Counted from the stretch's first letter, positions 1-8,800 are shown. The stretch: DNA of 32,163 nt from Bacteroidaceae bacterium (GCA_017450985.1 JAFSSN010000081.1:1-32163), one strand, 5' to 3'. Notes: generated by a model not told the origin, from the sequence alone. Program-made: numbers and translations.

Positions 1-159
1 AATTTGGAGGATGAGGAAGTGAATATGACAGCAATAAATCCTGTTAATGTTAGCGAAAAAAGCAGTAATGAGATTTATGACCTTTACGGACGCAAATGCA
101 GTTCCATGTCAAAGTCCGGGATATATGTCGTGAATGGTAAGAAAGTAATGGTGAAGTGA
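1..159 (+). CDS. C-terminal end of a secreted protein with a type IX-like sorting domain (partial)
   Basis: The reading frame is open from the first base and stops at the TGA at 157-159, giving the last 52 residues of a protein that begins outside the window. The end reads EIYDLYGRK, then SGIYVVNGKKVMVK. This pattern (a 'hxDLxGRKV' strand, a short gap, 'GIYxVNGKKVxVK') is the usual close of the C-terminal domains that direct Bacteroidota proteins through the type IX secretion system or anchor them at the surface. The body of the protein is not visible, so its function is unknown. The assignment as a secreted cargo rests only on this tail. A similar tail ends the 1063-residue protein at 21617-24808. 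Confidence 0.75.
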   Translation, partial: NLEDEEVNMTAINPVNVSEKSSNEIYDLYGRKCSSMSKSGIYVVNGKKVMVK

Positions 160-160
160 A

Positions 161-228
161 GAATGAAGAATGAAAGTTACCAAAGGCGACTACCCGTGAT
201 TCGCAATTTTAATTCTTAATTTTATTCC
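161..228. repeat. A/T-rich intergenic low-complexity element (GAATGAAGAATGAAAG type)
   Basis: Just after the stop codon lies GAATGAAGAATGAAAG (161-176), then TTTTAATTCTTAATTTT near 208-224. The same words, often in the opposite orientation (CATTCTTCATTC, TTAATTCTTAATT), recur near 2501-2579 and 29026-29180. It appears to be a dispersed intergenic element; no function is evident. Confidence 0.5.
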
Positions 229-229
229 T

Positions 230-267
230 AACATAAATGAGCTGAATAAAATCAGCTCATTTATGTT
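230..267. terminator. Perfect 16-bp inverted repeat, probable terminator of the upstream gene
   Basis: AACATAAATGAGCTGA (230-245) is followed by a 6-base loop and its exact reverse complement (252-267). It lies 70 bases after the stop of the first gene and before the promoter of the next. The stem is A/T-rich at its base and the T-run is short, so it may act on both strands or be a weak terminator. Confidence 0.65.
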
Positions 268-310
268 TAAAAATATGTTTAGCATCTGCCAATAAACAAA
301 AAACATAATT

Positions 311-318
311 TATATTTG
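311..318 (+). promoter_or_regulatory. Bacteroides-type -7 element TATATTTG for the dicarboxylate transporter unit
   Basis: TATATTTG followed by CA matches the Bacteroidota -7 consensus TAnnTTTG and lies 42 bases before the ATG at 361. No clear TTTG or TTG is seen 19-21 bases upstream, so only the -7 half is supported. Confidence 0.5.
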
Positions 319-360
319 CAATAATTAACATGAATACAAACCTTAACAAAACGATTTACT

Positions 361-1800
361 ATGGTGATGATTATTCAATTGCTGGTTGTATTACTGGCAT
401 TATACGTCGGCTCACGATATGGTTCGTTGGCACTTGGCGCAATATCAGGCATCGGCCTTGCTATTTTAGTACTCGGATTTGGTCTGAAACCAGGAACACC
501 TCCTACGGATGTGATATATATAATCATTGCCGCCGTGACGTGTGCAGGTATGATGCAGGCAAGCGGAGGTATGGACTGGCTCATACAACTCGCAGAAAAG
601 ATGCTGCGAAAGCATCCTGACCACATTACTTTCTATGCTCCTCTTTGCACGTTCTTCCTTACAGTATTGGTGGGAACAGGTCATGTGGTTTACACTCTCA
701 TGCCTATCATCTGCGACATAGCACTCAAGAAAGGCATACGTCCGGAACGACCTTGCGGAGTGGCGAGCATCGCATCACAGGTGGGCATTACTTGTTCGCC
801 TATCGCAGCAGCGGTGGTGGCATTCACGACAATATCTGCAGCGAACGGATTTGAAATTACCATTCCAGGCGTACTGATGGTGAGCATACCGGCATGTCTT
901 TGCGGTCTGATGGCAGCATCGGCATGTTCGTACAAAAGAGGACTGGACCTCGATAAAGACCCTATGTTCCAGGCACGTTTGAAAGACCCTGAGACATACG
1001 AATATATGTATGGCCATTCTGCCACAGTACTCGACAAGGAGATTCCTGCAAGTGCAAAGCGTGCAGTATATATTTTCCTTACGGCATTGGTTGTCATCGT
1101 AGTATATGCGATGTTCCAAGACCTGCTGCCTTCCTACCCTACTCTGAAAGCTGTGTCAGGCGCACCTGAACTTACCGGCTCACAGGCTTTGACACTAACT
1201 GCCGACCAACTCGTGAAGGCTAACATTCAACTGGAAGGCTACACGGTGATGAAGATGGTGCCTTTGAAGATGAATCTCGTCATACAGATTGTAATGATAA
1301 CGGCTGCCGCCCTCATGATTATCTTCTGCAATGCAAGTCCTAAGAAAGCCGTAGGCGGTGCCGTATGGCAGTCAGGCATGGTGGCTGTAGTGGCAATCTA
1401 CGGTATTGCATGGCTGGCAGACACGTATTTCTCCAACTACATGAACGTGATGCAGGACGGACTGGAGGAAATCGTCGCTCAATATCCTTGGGCTATAGCC
1501 TTTGCCTTCTTTGCCGTTTCGGTACTCATCAACTCACAGGGCGCGGTAGTCGTTGCCATGGTACCGCTGGCATACAAGCTTGGAATCCCTGGCCCTGTAC
1601 TTCTCGGAGTACTGCCGTCAGTATATGGATACTTCTTCATACCTAACTATCCGTCAGATATCGCAACGGTGAACTTCGACCGTTCCGGCACTACGGTGAT
1701 AGGTAAATACCTGCTCAACCACTCCTTCATGATGCCAGGAATGGTGAGCGTAATAGTGAGCACTATCGTTGCCACTCTCATATCACAGTTAATTTATTGA
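361..1800 (+). CDS. Anaerobic C4-dicarboxylate antiporter, DcuA/DcuB family
   Basis: A 479-residue integral membrane protein. The N-terminal third follows the DcuA/DcuB pattern closely: an 'IQLLVVLLALYVGSRYGSLALG' type first helix, LKPGTPPTDV, QASGGMDWLIQLAEKMLR, then GTGHVVYTLMPIICD and RPERP. Family members exchange fumarate, malate or aspartate for succinate across the inner membrane during anaerobic fumarate respiration. The usual length is about 430-450 residues; the extra length is a loop around residues 250-300. The ATG at 361 aligns with the normal family start; an ATG at 367 is a possible alternative. An exported FMN-binding protein starts 9 bases after the stop, so the two are probably co-transcribed from the -7 element at 311. 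DcuA and DcuB cannot be told apart from sequence alone here. Confidence in the family is high; the substrate is inferred. Confidence 0.92.
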   Translation: MVMIIQLLVVLLALYVGSRYGSLALGAISGIGLAILVLGFGLKPGTPPTDVIYIIIAAVTCAGMMQASGGMDWLIQLAEKMLRKHPDHITFYAPLCTFFLTVLVGTGHVVYTLMPIICDIALKKGIRPERPCGVASIASQVGITCSPIAAAVVAFTTISAANGFEITIPGVLMVSIPACLCGLMAASACSYKRGLDLDKDPMFQARLKDPETYEYMYGHSATVLDKEIPASAKRAVYIFLTALVVIVVYAMFQDLLPSYPTLKAVSGAPELTGSQALTLTADQLVKANIQLEGYTVMKMVPLKMNLVIQIVMITAAALMIIFCNASPKKAVGGAVWQSGMVAVVAIYGIAWLADTYFSNYMNVMQDGLEEIVAQYPWAIAFAFFAVSVLINSQGAVVVAMVPLAYKLGIPGPVLLGVLPSVYGYFFIPNYPSDIATVNFDRSGTTVIGKYLLNHSFMMPGMVSVIVSTIVATLISQLIY

Positions 1801-1809
1801 TAAACGAAT

Positions 1810-2190
1810 ATGAAACGTGTAAATCTCACATTATTACTTGCTTCTGCATGTCTGTACTGCTCGGCACAAATTATGACCAAGCTTGACAACAAGACCTACA
1901 AGGTGAACACCACGCAACTAAGCGAGGGAGTGCGCGGATATAAAGGCACAACACCTATAGACATCACCATCAAGAAGGACAAGATTGTATCTGTGGTTCT
2001 GCTTGAGAACAAGGAGACACCAAGATTTGTCAATCGCGTAGAGACCGAACTGCTTCCAAAGTATGTCGGCAAGAAGGTGAACAAATGCCTGCGCGAACAA
2101 CCTGACGGAGTGACTGGAGCCACGTTCTCCTCACGCGCCGTGAAGGAAAACATACGCCTTGCACTATTGTACTACAAGAATAACAAGTAG
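1810..2190 (+). CDS. Exported FMN-binding domain protein with flavinylation sequon
   Basis: A 126-residue protein with a signal peptide (about residues 1-19, ending CSA before Q20) and one small FMN-binding domain of the NqrC/RnfG type. Residues 99-105 read DGVTGAT, matching the sequon D-x-x-[ST]-G-A-T at which ApbE-type transferases attach FMN to the last threonine (Thr105 here). It would sit outside the inner membrane and carry electrons. It follows the dicarboxylate antiporter by 9 bases and is followed directly by a terminator, so the unit is just these two genes. The pairing suggests a role in extracytoplasmic reduction of a dicarboxylate or a related acceptor, but no reductase or apbE gene is in the window, so this is an inference. 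The family call is firm; the partner is unknown. Confidence 0.85.
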   Translation: MKRVNLTLLLASACLYCSAQIMTKLDNKTYKVNTTQLSEGVRGYKGTTPIDITIKKDKIVSVVLLENKETPRFVNRVETELLPKYVGKKVNKCLREQPDGVTGATFSSRAVKENIRLALLYYKNNK

Positions 2191-2210
2191 AGCGAGATTA
2201 CTAAAATCGC

Positions 2211-2244
2211 CGACCCTTCCCATCGTGTGGGAGGGTCGTTTTTT
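2211..2244 (+). terminator. Intrinsic terminator after the FMN-binding protein
   Basis: CGACCC-TCCCA pairs with TGGGA-GGGTCG (one bulged T) around a short loop, followed by six T residues at 2239-2244. It lies 20 bases after the stop codon. Confidence 0.9.
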
Positions 2245-2259
2245 ATGGCTTTACTGAAG

Positions 2260-2310
2260 TTTCGCAAGTAGTAAACTGGAGTTAACTTCGTGAAGTAAAA
2301 AGGAGTAACC
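2260..2310 (+). repeat. Dispersed intergenic repeat, copy A (TTTCGCAAGTAGT family)
   Basis: Starts TTTCGCAAGTAGT, continues AACTGGAGTTAACTTCG and ends in GTAAAAAGGAGTAA. Related copies lie at 2577-2622 (minus) and 28919-28965 (plus). An inverted partial copy, TACTTGCGAAA at 2445-2455, pairs with its first 11 bases. No transposase gene is near. Confidence 0.6.
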
Positions 2311-2444
2311 GCTTCGCTCAAGACGATACTCATTCGCTTAAAACGCATCCGTAAACAGTCAAACGTCCGTTTTACTCCATGGAGCGTAGCGGAATTAACT
2401 CCGCTTAACTCATTTTTTACTCCAAGCAAGTAAAGCGTTAGCGA

Positions 2445-2455
2445 TACTTGCGAAA
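2445..2455 (-). repeat. Inverted partial copy of the TTTCGCAAGTA repeat
   Basis: TACTTGCGAAA is the exact reverse complement of TTTCGCAAGTA at 2260-2270. Together they bracket about 195 bases rich in GGAGT and ACTCC words, which looks like a short mobile-element remnant or a foldable unit. Confidence 0.5.
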
Positions 2456-2550
2456 GTTGAGTGGCTTTACTTTTTGGAAAGTAAAAGGAAGGACAGTTTG
2501 AATTTAGAATTAAGAGTTAAGAATTAAAATTTTGCTAACAGAGTAATTTT

Positions 2551-2579
2551 CATTCTTCATTCATCATTCTTCATTCTAA
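2551..2579. repeat. CATTCTTCATTC low-complexity element
   Basis: A run of CATTCTTCATTCATCATTC words, preceded near 2501-2530 by AGAATTAAGAGTTAAGAATT. It is the reverse complement type of the element at 161-228 and matches the one at 29026-29180. Confidence 0.5.
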
Positions 2580-2622
2580 CCCTTAACTCCACGAAGATAA
2601 ATTCCGCAAACTACTTGCGAAA
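2577..2622 (-). repeat. Dispersed intergenic repeat, copy B (TTTCGCAAGTAGT family)
   Basis: Read on the minus strand it begins TTTCGCAAGTAGTTTGCGG and continues ATCTTCGTGGAGTTAAGGG, matching copies A and D in the order of its words (CAAGTAGT, then GGAGTT or CTTCG). Confidence 0.6.
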
Positions 2623-2892
2623 CATAAATCTACAATATATGTCCTTACCTTATCAAAAGAAAGAAAGAATGAAAGAATGAAAGAAAACTGAACAATTCGA
2701 GCATTTCACTTTTGCGACAAATAAACCTTCAATCACGGTTCCTACTGACTTGGTGCTCTCAACCTGTGTAGTGACGCTTCGTTGTTGTCACCATCACAGG
2801 AAGAGAACCCGAATACTGTCATTAAGCAGCATGAAACTGATGCCGTCGTCTTCAAACTCTCTTTCTTAATCATTTAGCTTCAAGCTTCATAC

Positions 2893-3081
2893 ATTTACAA
2901 ACAATCATACATATTCACAAAAGAGTTGAGACTTAATTACAGTATCAAGTATCCATAAACAATCTTAATCCAAAAGACTTTTCTTCATACTTCATACATT
3001 TATACAATCAAAAATCATCTTTTGAATAAGGCCCCAAAAAATATTCTATACAAACTACATAAATTTACAAACAATCATACA
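2893..3081. repeat. 19-bp direct repeat, two exact copies plus a looser third
   Basis: ATTTACAAACAATCATACA occurs exactly at 2893-2911 and 3063-3081. A related stretch, TTCATACATTTATACAATC, lies between them around 2991-3009. The copies are 170 bases apart in an A/T-rich gap. They could be protein-binding sites or a duplicated remnant; no gene nearby suggests which. Confidence 0.55.
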
Positions 3082-3153
3082 AAATTAATAGAGTGACCTT
3101 ATGTGTTATGTTGTTAAAAGTTATTCCAAATAAGTAGGTAAGTTTTGCAAAAA

Positions 3154-3378
3154 TCAGTCAATACCTTTTTCTTTTTTCAGTCGCCTTATCTCGCTCAACA
3201 ACTCATCAATCTTTGCCTCGAGCTCCCTGTTCTTATTCACAAATAATGCAATTCCTGACAGAAGCTCGGTAGTACGCCATTTATAATACGCAAGTGCAAT
3301 GATCAATCCAATTATGATAAGCATGATGACCGTGGCGAGTGCTACTGCTATAATGAATGTCACATCCATAAATGCCAA
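3154..3378 (-). CDS. Small membrane protein with coiled-coil tail, function unknown
   Basis: A 74-residue protein with one strongly hydrophobic segment (about residues 8-31, FIIAVALATVIMLIIIGLII and on) followed by a charged, heptad-like helix (about 44-72, ending EAKIDELLSEIRRLKKEKG). It would be anchored in the inner membrane with the coiled coil in the cytoplasm or periplasm. The start at 3378 (MAFMDV) or the ATG at 3369 are both possible. A -7 element TACTTTTG lies 20 bases upstream, supporting expression. It stands alone between two gene-free stretches. No family is recognised; it could be a scaffold or regulator of a membrane complex, but nothing here shows it. Confidence 0.7.
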   Translation of the reverse strand: MAFMDVTFIIAVALATVIMLIIIGLIIALAYYKWRTTELLSGIALFVNKNRELEAKIDELLSEIRRLKKEKGID

Positions 3379-3785
3379 TTACCTTTCATTTTCGATTGCA
3401 AAAGTAAAACAATAAGTCAATACGTATGTATCACACACGCAAAACTTTGTTCTCATTATGCAAAAAGTTGTGTCTCACAACGATAAAAACAAAGAAAGAT
3501 TATAATTTCTCTAAAAAACTGCATTTATGAAACACCATTTTTTTTAAGTAAATGTAACATAGAAGAAAGTCAAGCGTCAAATCAAAATGGATAATACGGC
3601 ATGGAACACAATAAATTTCAGGGGCAATACAACGCTTAAACGGGTTAAAGAAAATATGAGTCACTTATATTACGCCTCATGACAAAAACGTTCAAAAAAA
3701 ATGCCACAATATAGTACGTAAAAGTCATAACATTGCACAAATAAGGCAATTTATGCAAACATACAGCGATTAGAAAGGATAAGTA
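3379..3785. other. Divergent intergenic stretch; one short inverted repeat
   Basis: About 400 bases between divergent genes. The only clear structure besides the two promoters is GTTGTG-TCT-CACAAC at 3467-3481, a 6-base inverted repeat with a 3-base centre that could be an operator. No coding region is supported. Confidence 0.45.
3399..3406 (-). promoter_or_regulatory. -7 element TACTTTTG for the small membrane protein
   Basis: On the minus strand TACTTTTG followed by CA fits TAnnTTTG and lies 20 bases before the start at 3378. No good -33 element is seen at the usual spacing. Confidence 0.5.
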
Positions 3786-3816
3786 TTTGCTTATTAAATA
3801 CAAATATCTAACTTTG
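3786..3816 (+). promoter_or_regulatory. Full Bacteroides-type promoter TTTG-N19-TAACTTTG
   Basis: TTTG at 3786-3789, a 19-base spacer and TAACTTTG at 3809-3816 give a complete consensus promoter. It lies inside the 5' extension of the longest open frame of the next gene (which could begin at a TTG at 3787), so translation must begin downstream, at the ATG at 3871. Confidence 0.8.
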
Positions 3817-3870
3817 CGACATAAAACAAAAACCGAACAACATTTAGATTGTTCTTTTACAACCCAAGCA

Positions 3871-5574
3871 ATGAATAAGACTATCCTTACGCTTATCTTT
3901 TTAGCACTTCTCACGGCATGTTCAAGTTCAGAGAAAGACAGTCAAGACAATAATACCGAAGTCATAGAACGGTTGAACAAGAACATCGACGAACATCATT
4001 TGGATTCCGCACTGGCAATAATCGACAGTCTTGAAAATGCAAAAGTTGAATTAGACAAAGACTACGACTATTGGCGAGCAACAGCCTACGACTTCAACTG
4101 GCAATATAAGGTTGCAGCATACTACTACCAGCGTTCGCTCGAAACACGTAAAAAGCCTATAGAAAACTGGGAACATTATCTGACAACAATATACCAGTTG
4201 TCAGTAATGCACATCAACCTTGACGATATAGACAAGGCGCTAAACATAGCGGTGAAGGGAGTGGAAATATGCGACAGCCTGAGGAAAAGCAATCCAAAGG
4301 AACAATACCACAACATATACGGTTGGCTCATAATGCAAATATCATATTGCCAATATCGTCTGCAGCAATATGACGAAGCAAAACACAACTGTCTCAAATC
4401 ATTCGAAGAGATATCGGCCGAAGAAGACGAAAACACTGTAAACAAGATGCTGCTGTGCATGGGAATATCATGGCAACTATACGACACGGACAACTATCAG
4501 GAGACTTTTTACTGGCTCGACAAGGCCGAACAAATACACAAAGAGCTGAGCAAAAAGAATGAGCCTTGCTTGAAGGATTTGCTACTTGAATACAACAAGC
4601 AAATCGCCAACTTCAGAGCCATACTTCTGATAAAACAGGGAAAAACAGACGAGGCTGCCGACGCATACGAATCAAGGACCGACACGAACATGTTCAAGCA
4701 TCCGCTCAACATAGAGACATCGGTCATCTACCTGATGAAAGCAAAACGATACCAAGAGGCATTGGTGATGATGGACAGCCTTGAAAAAATCAAGCAGAAA
4801 GCAGGTTGCAAACGCGTCACGTTCGACTGTATTCTCGAAAAGATGAAGCCGAGATACGAGGCTAACAGAAAGTCTGGCAACACAGCCGAGGCTCTGAACG
4901 TGGCCGACAACATCTGCAACGCACTCGACTCAGCCCTGACACTACAGAAACGTTCTGACGCTGCAGAGTTCTCGGTAATATACGAGACACAGCAGAAAGA
5001 ACGTGCATTGGAGCAGAAAGAAGCCGAAGCAAACATACAGTTCGTAATAATATTGAGTCTCATACTTGTTCTGTCCATCTTCTCCATTGCGCTATGGAGA
5101 ATCCTTGCTGCACAGAAAAAACTGCTGGAGAAGAACCGTCAGTTATTTGAAACCGTGCAACAGATAATGGCAAAGGAAGAGCAAGCAGAAGAATGGTTGG
5201 AAGAGCAGTCAGAAAACGACCTGACGGCCACACAGAAGCTGTACCGACAACTCATAGAACTGATGCGAACAGAGAGGCCTTATACCAACAGCGACTTGAA
5301 CCGCAACGACCTGGCAAGGATGCTGGGAACAAACTACAACTATGTTGCTGAAGCCATAAGGGTATGTGCCGAAGGAAAGACCGTCAACGAATTTATTGAC
5401 GACTGCCGAATACGTCATGCTGCACAAATGATTGCCGACACCGACGAGCCTATGAGCATTGTGAGCGAAATGAGCGGTTTCCAAAGCCGAAGTCATTTCA
5501 ACACACTTTTCCGCACGAAGTACAAGATGACTCCAACAGAATACCGTGCAATGGCAAAAACGAAACAAAAATGA
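3871..5574 (+). CDS. Membrane-spanning TPR regulator with AraC-type DNA-binding domain
   Basis: A 567-residue protein with, in order: a lipoprotein-like signal (MNKTILTLIFLALLTACSSS, lipobox LTAC, Cys17), a long helical region of TPR-like repeats (about 30-380), one transmembrane segment (about 391-412, FVIILSLILVLSIFSIALW), a short coiled coil, and a C-terminal AraC-type helix-turn-helix domain (about 457-560; RNDLARMLG, then MSIVSEMSGFQSRSHFNTLF and MTPTEYRAM). TPRs would lie outside the inner membrane and the DNA-binding domain inside, making it a one-component signal transducer. A longer frame could start at 3787, but the promoter at 3786-3816 and the signal peptide fix the ATG at 3871. 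It lies directly upstream of the HTCS at 5805, which has its own -7 element. Ligand and targets are unknown. Confidence 0.88.
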   Translation: MNKTILTLIFLALLTACSSSEKDSQDNNTEVIERLNKNIDEHHLDSALAIIDSLENAKVELDKDYDYWRATAYDFNWQYKVAAYYYQRSLETRKKPIENWEHYLTTIYQLSVMHINLDDIDKALNIAVKGVEICDSLRKSNPKEQYHNIYGWLIMQISYCQYRLQQYDEAKHNCLKSFEEISAEEDENTVNKMLLCMGISWQLYDTDNYQETFYWLDKAEQIHKELSKKNEPCLKDLLLEYNKQIANFRAILLIKQGKTDEAADAYESRTDTNMFKHPLNIETSVIYLMKAKRYQEALVMMDSLEKIKQKAGCKRVTFDCILEKMKPRYEANRKSGNTAEALNVADNICNALDSALTLQKRSDAAEFSVIYETQQKERALEQKEAEANIQFVIILSLILVLSIFSIALWRILAAQKKLLEKNRQLFETVQQIMAKEEQAEEWLEEQSENDLTATQKLYRQLIELMRTERPYTNSDLNRNDLARMLGTNYNYVAEAIRVCAEGKTVNEFIDDCRIRHAAQMIADTDEPMSIVSEMSGFQSRSHFNTLFRTKYKMTPTEYRAMAKTKQK

Positions 5575-5778
5575 TTTATCGGTCACTTCATGTGAACTCA
5601 GTCAAAAAAACATTTCATCTAATTATCATCAACCAGAATATCGCGCATTTACAATTGTAGAGCGCATCTGTACTAAAGACATTCATTTTATTAGGGTAAA
5701 ATAATTTTATTGGGTGGTAATCATATCCATTTTGCAAGAAAAATACACAAAAATAAAGGGCGTATCTGATTTAATTAC

Positions 5779-5786
5779 TATTTTTG
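5779..5786 (+). promoter_or_regulatory. -7 element TATTTTTG for the HTCS gene
   Basis: TATTTTTG fits TAnnTTTG but ends 19 bases before the ATG at 5805, giving a short leader. No good -33 match is seen. Confidence 0.45.
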
Positions 5787-5804
5787 TGAACAAAAAGAAA
5801 CTTA

Positions 5805-8800
5805 ATGAAGAATATCTTACCCATACTATGCCTGACGCTGTTTTGCCTTCCCGCCACAGCAATAGATTTTACTTTCAAACATCTCAACACCTCCCGCGGA
5901 TTACCAAATCAGCAGGTGGAGTCTGTCGTACAGGACCAAAACGGATATATTTGGATAGGCACACGCAACGGACTGGCAAAATATGACGGCTACGACATAG
6001 AGGTCTATTACCACAACGAAGGACACGAGAACACGCTCATACATAACTTCATCCATGCACTTTTCATAGACTCGAAGCAGAGACTCTGGATTACTACGGA
6101 GAACGGCGTTGGCCAATACAATTTGAGAACGGACAAATTCAGAAACTACGAATACGCAAAAGGATACAGCACAAGCATGGTGGAAACTGCCGACGGCCGA
6201 ATACTGATTGGCAGCAGCAGTTGTCTGTATGTATATGACGAGAAGAAGGACTCCATATCTATATCTTCTCTGTTCCGCAACGAATATGTAGCATCGCTGG
6301 CTAAGGACAAGGAGAACCGTATATATGTGGCTACAGAGAGCAACATATACGTCATGGATGCCGCACTCAAAAACAAAAAGCCGATAGTATCAAACGAAAA
6401 CAAGACAAGCAACAATCCCGATGTGATTATGCCGCTTTTCATCGACTCCAAGCAACAGCTTTGGATAGGTCAGAACAACGGTGACGTGCTGCGCATAAAC
6501 CTCAAGAGCAAAGAAAGAAAGATGTTTACTGCTGCAGAGCTGACAGGTGCCAAAGTACGCACCATAACAGAAGACAAGCAGCACAGAATATGGATGGGTA
6601 CGGAGAACGGCGTACTGACACTCTGTCCAGACGGAAGAAAGATTCACACGCAAAAGAAAAACAGCAGCAACGCACTTTCCGACAATGCCATCTACTCTAT
6701 CCTTTCCGACCGCGACGACAACATCTGGATAGGAACATACTTCGGAGGCGTGAGCTACATGCCTCAACACGGCTCACAGTTTACTTACTTCCAGCCAAGC
6801 TCCACTGACGGGGAACTAAAGGCACGCGTTCCAAGAATGATAACTGAGACGGAACCAGGCATAGTGTGGATTGCAACAGAGGACAACGGCCTGCACATAT
6901 ACAACACCCACACAAACCGCTTCAACCGCTTCGAAGCAATACCGAACCTTGACTCAAACATTCACAGCATATATTTCGACAGTCTGCGCAACGAAATGTG
7001 GATAGGCTCGCGATTCAAGGGGCTTTACACATACAACGTAAAGACAGGAAAGTACTCGCAGTACAACTACACACAAGGACTGACAAGCGAAGGCATATTC
7101 TACATTCTGCGACAGAAAAGCGGCAAGCTATGGGTCACAACTCTCGACGGACTCAGATACTACGACGAGAAGACAGGCACGTTCAGAGCTATCGGCAATA
7201 AGGAACTGGACCACTCATTCGTGTATTCACTACATGAGGACAAGAACAACACCCTGTGGGTAGCAACTGCAAACGCCGGACTCTTCTCCATCAAGGACGG
7301 TAAGGTAAAGAACTACTGCAAGCAGAACCACAGCGGACTGACCGACAACTATGTCATCACAACGCTTGAGGACTCGAAGGGACGCTTGTGGATAGGAACG
7401 AACAACAACGGATTGTTCTGGCTCGACAAGAAGAACGACAAGGTGCGTCAAGCCGGCACATGGATGCCTAACCAATGCACTATATGCAGCATCGTAGAGG
7501 ACCGACACGGCACAATATGGATTGGTACGGACCGAGGACTCTATTGCCACAACCTTAACGACGGACGAACAAAGTATTATTCGGCGGGAGACGAGCTGCC
7601 GGTAAACCAGTTTAACTTCACCTCCGCTTATCTGGCTGCCGACGGACACGTCATAATGGGAACATTTGACGGTCTGCTGTATTTCCAGCCTACAAAGATG
7701 CGTCAGACGGTAAGGAAGCTGAACGTACATTTCAAGAAGATGTACGTCAACAACCAAACAGCCACAAACATCGAGCATATCGACAACGTGACTCTCAGCT
7801 ACGAAGAGTCACATTCGTTCTACATAGAATACGGAGTGATAATGCCAGAGAACGTAAGCGATGTGCAGTATCAAATACGCGTGGACGACATTGACAAGAC
7901 ATGGCGCAACGTGGGCGTGGAGCACAGATTCTACGGCTACCTTCTCCAACCGGGCACATACTACCTGAGGGTAAGGGCTAACAACGGCAACGTAAACTGG
8001 GAGGACTGTCCAGAAAAGGTATTGAAGATAGAGATTCAAGCTCCCTTCTACCGCACAACGACGGCATATATCATTTACGCCCTCGCATTCGTCATACTGC
8101 TGTCTGGCGGATTATGGCTATACAACGCGAAGAGAAAAAGGATGACAGAGATACGTTTCGCCAACATGGAGAGGGAGAAACTGAAAGAGATTGACAAGAT
8201 GAAGTCCGACTTCTTTACCGTCGTATCACACGAATTGAAGACTCCGCTTGCCCTCATCATGGCTCCGCTGAAAAGCATCAACGCTTCACATCTCGACAAG
8301 AACGAGAGCGACTCGTTAGACATTGCCATAAGGAACTGTTCAAAGATGGAGTATCTCATCAACGAACTTGTAACTTTCAACAAGATTGAATCGGACAACT
8401 TCCCATTCTACGTACAACAGGGCAATCCCGTGGCTTTCGTGAGCATGGCAGCGGCAAACTTCAACGACGCAGCCGCAGCAAAGGGACTGAAACTCGTCAT
8501 CAACAGCGTTGACAACGACGAAGAAGGATGGTTCTCACCTTCCTACATCGAGCATATCCTCAACAACCTCATGTCAAACGCCATGAAGTTTACGGAACGT
8601 GGAGGAACAATAACGATAAATGCCGAGATTGAACAACAGCAAGGCTCTTCAGACATATACTTGAAAATGCAGGTGGCTGACACTGGAATAGGCATTGCCG
8701 AGAGTGAACAGAGAAACATCTTTGAACGCTATTACCAGACCAAGCGAGGCTTTAACGCCAACAGCAGCGGATGGGGAATAGGACTTGCCCTCGTACACCG

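Larger units (their letters stand above)
2245..3153. other. Gene-free stretch with repeats and no supported coding region
   Basis: About 900 bases between the terminator at 2211-2244 and the end of the small minus-strand gene. It holds the dispersed repeats described at 2260-2622, a purine-rich microsatellite (AAAGAAAGAATG words, 2655-2687) and spaced direct repeats at 2893-3081. Open frames here are short, overlap the terminator or repeats, and show no recognisable protein. Confidence 0.6.

Noticed and set aside
2172..2429. An 85-residue minus-strand open frame
   Set aside because: It overlaps the terminator at 2211-2244 and the dispersed repeats and has no recognisable protein features.
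3787..3870. 28 extra codons at the front of the TPR-AraC regulator, from a TTG at 3787
   Set aside because: This part holds the promoter (3786-3816), and the signal peptide with lipobox begins at the ATG at 3871.
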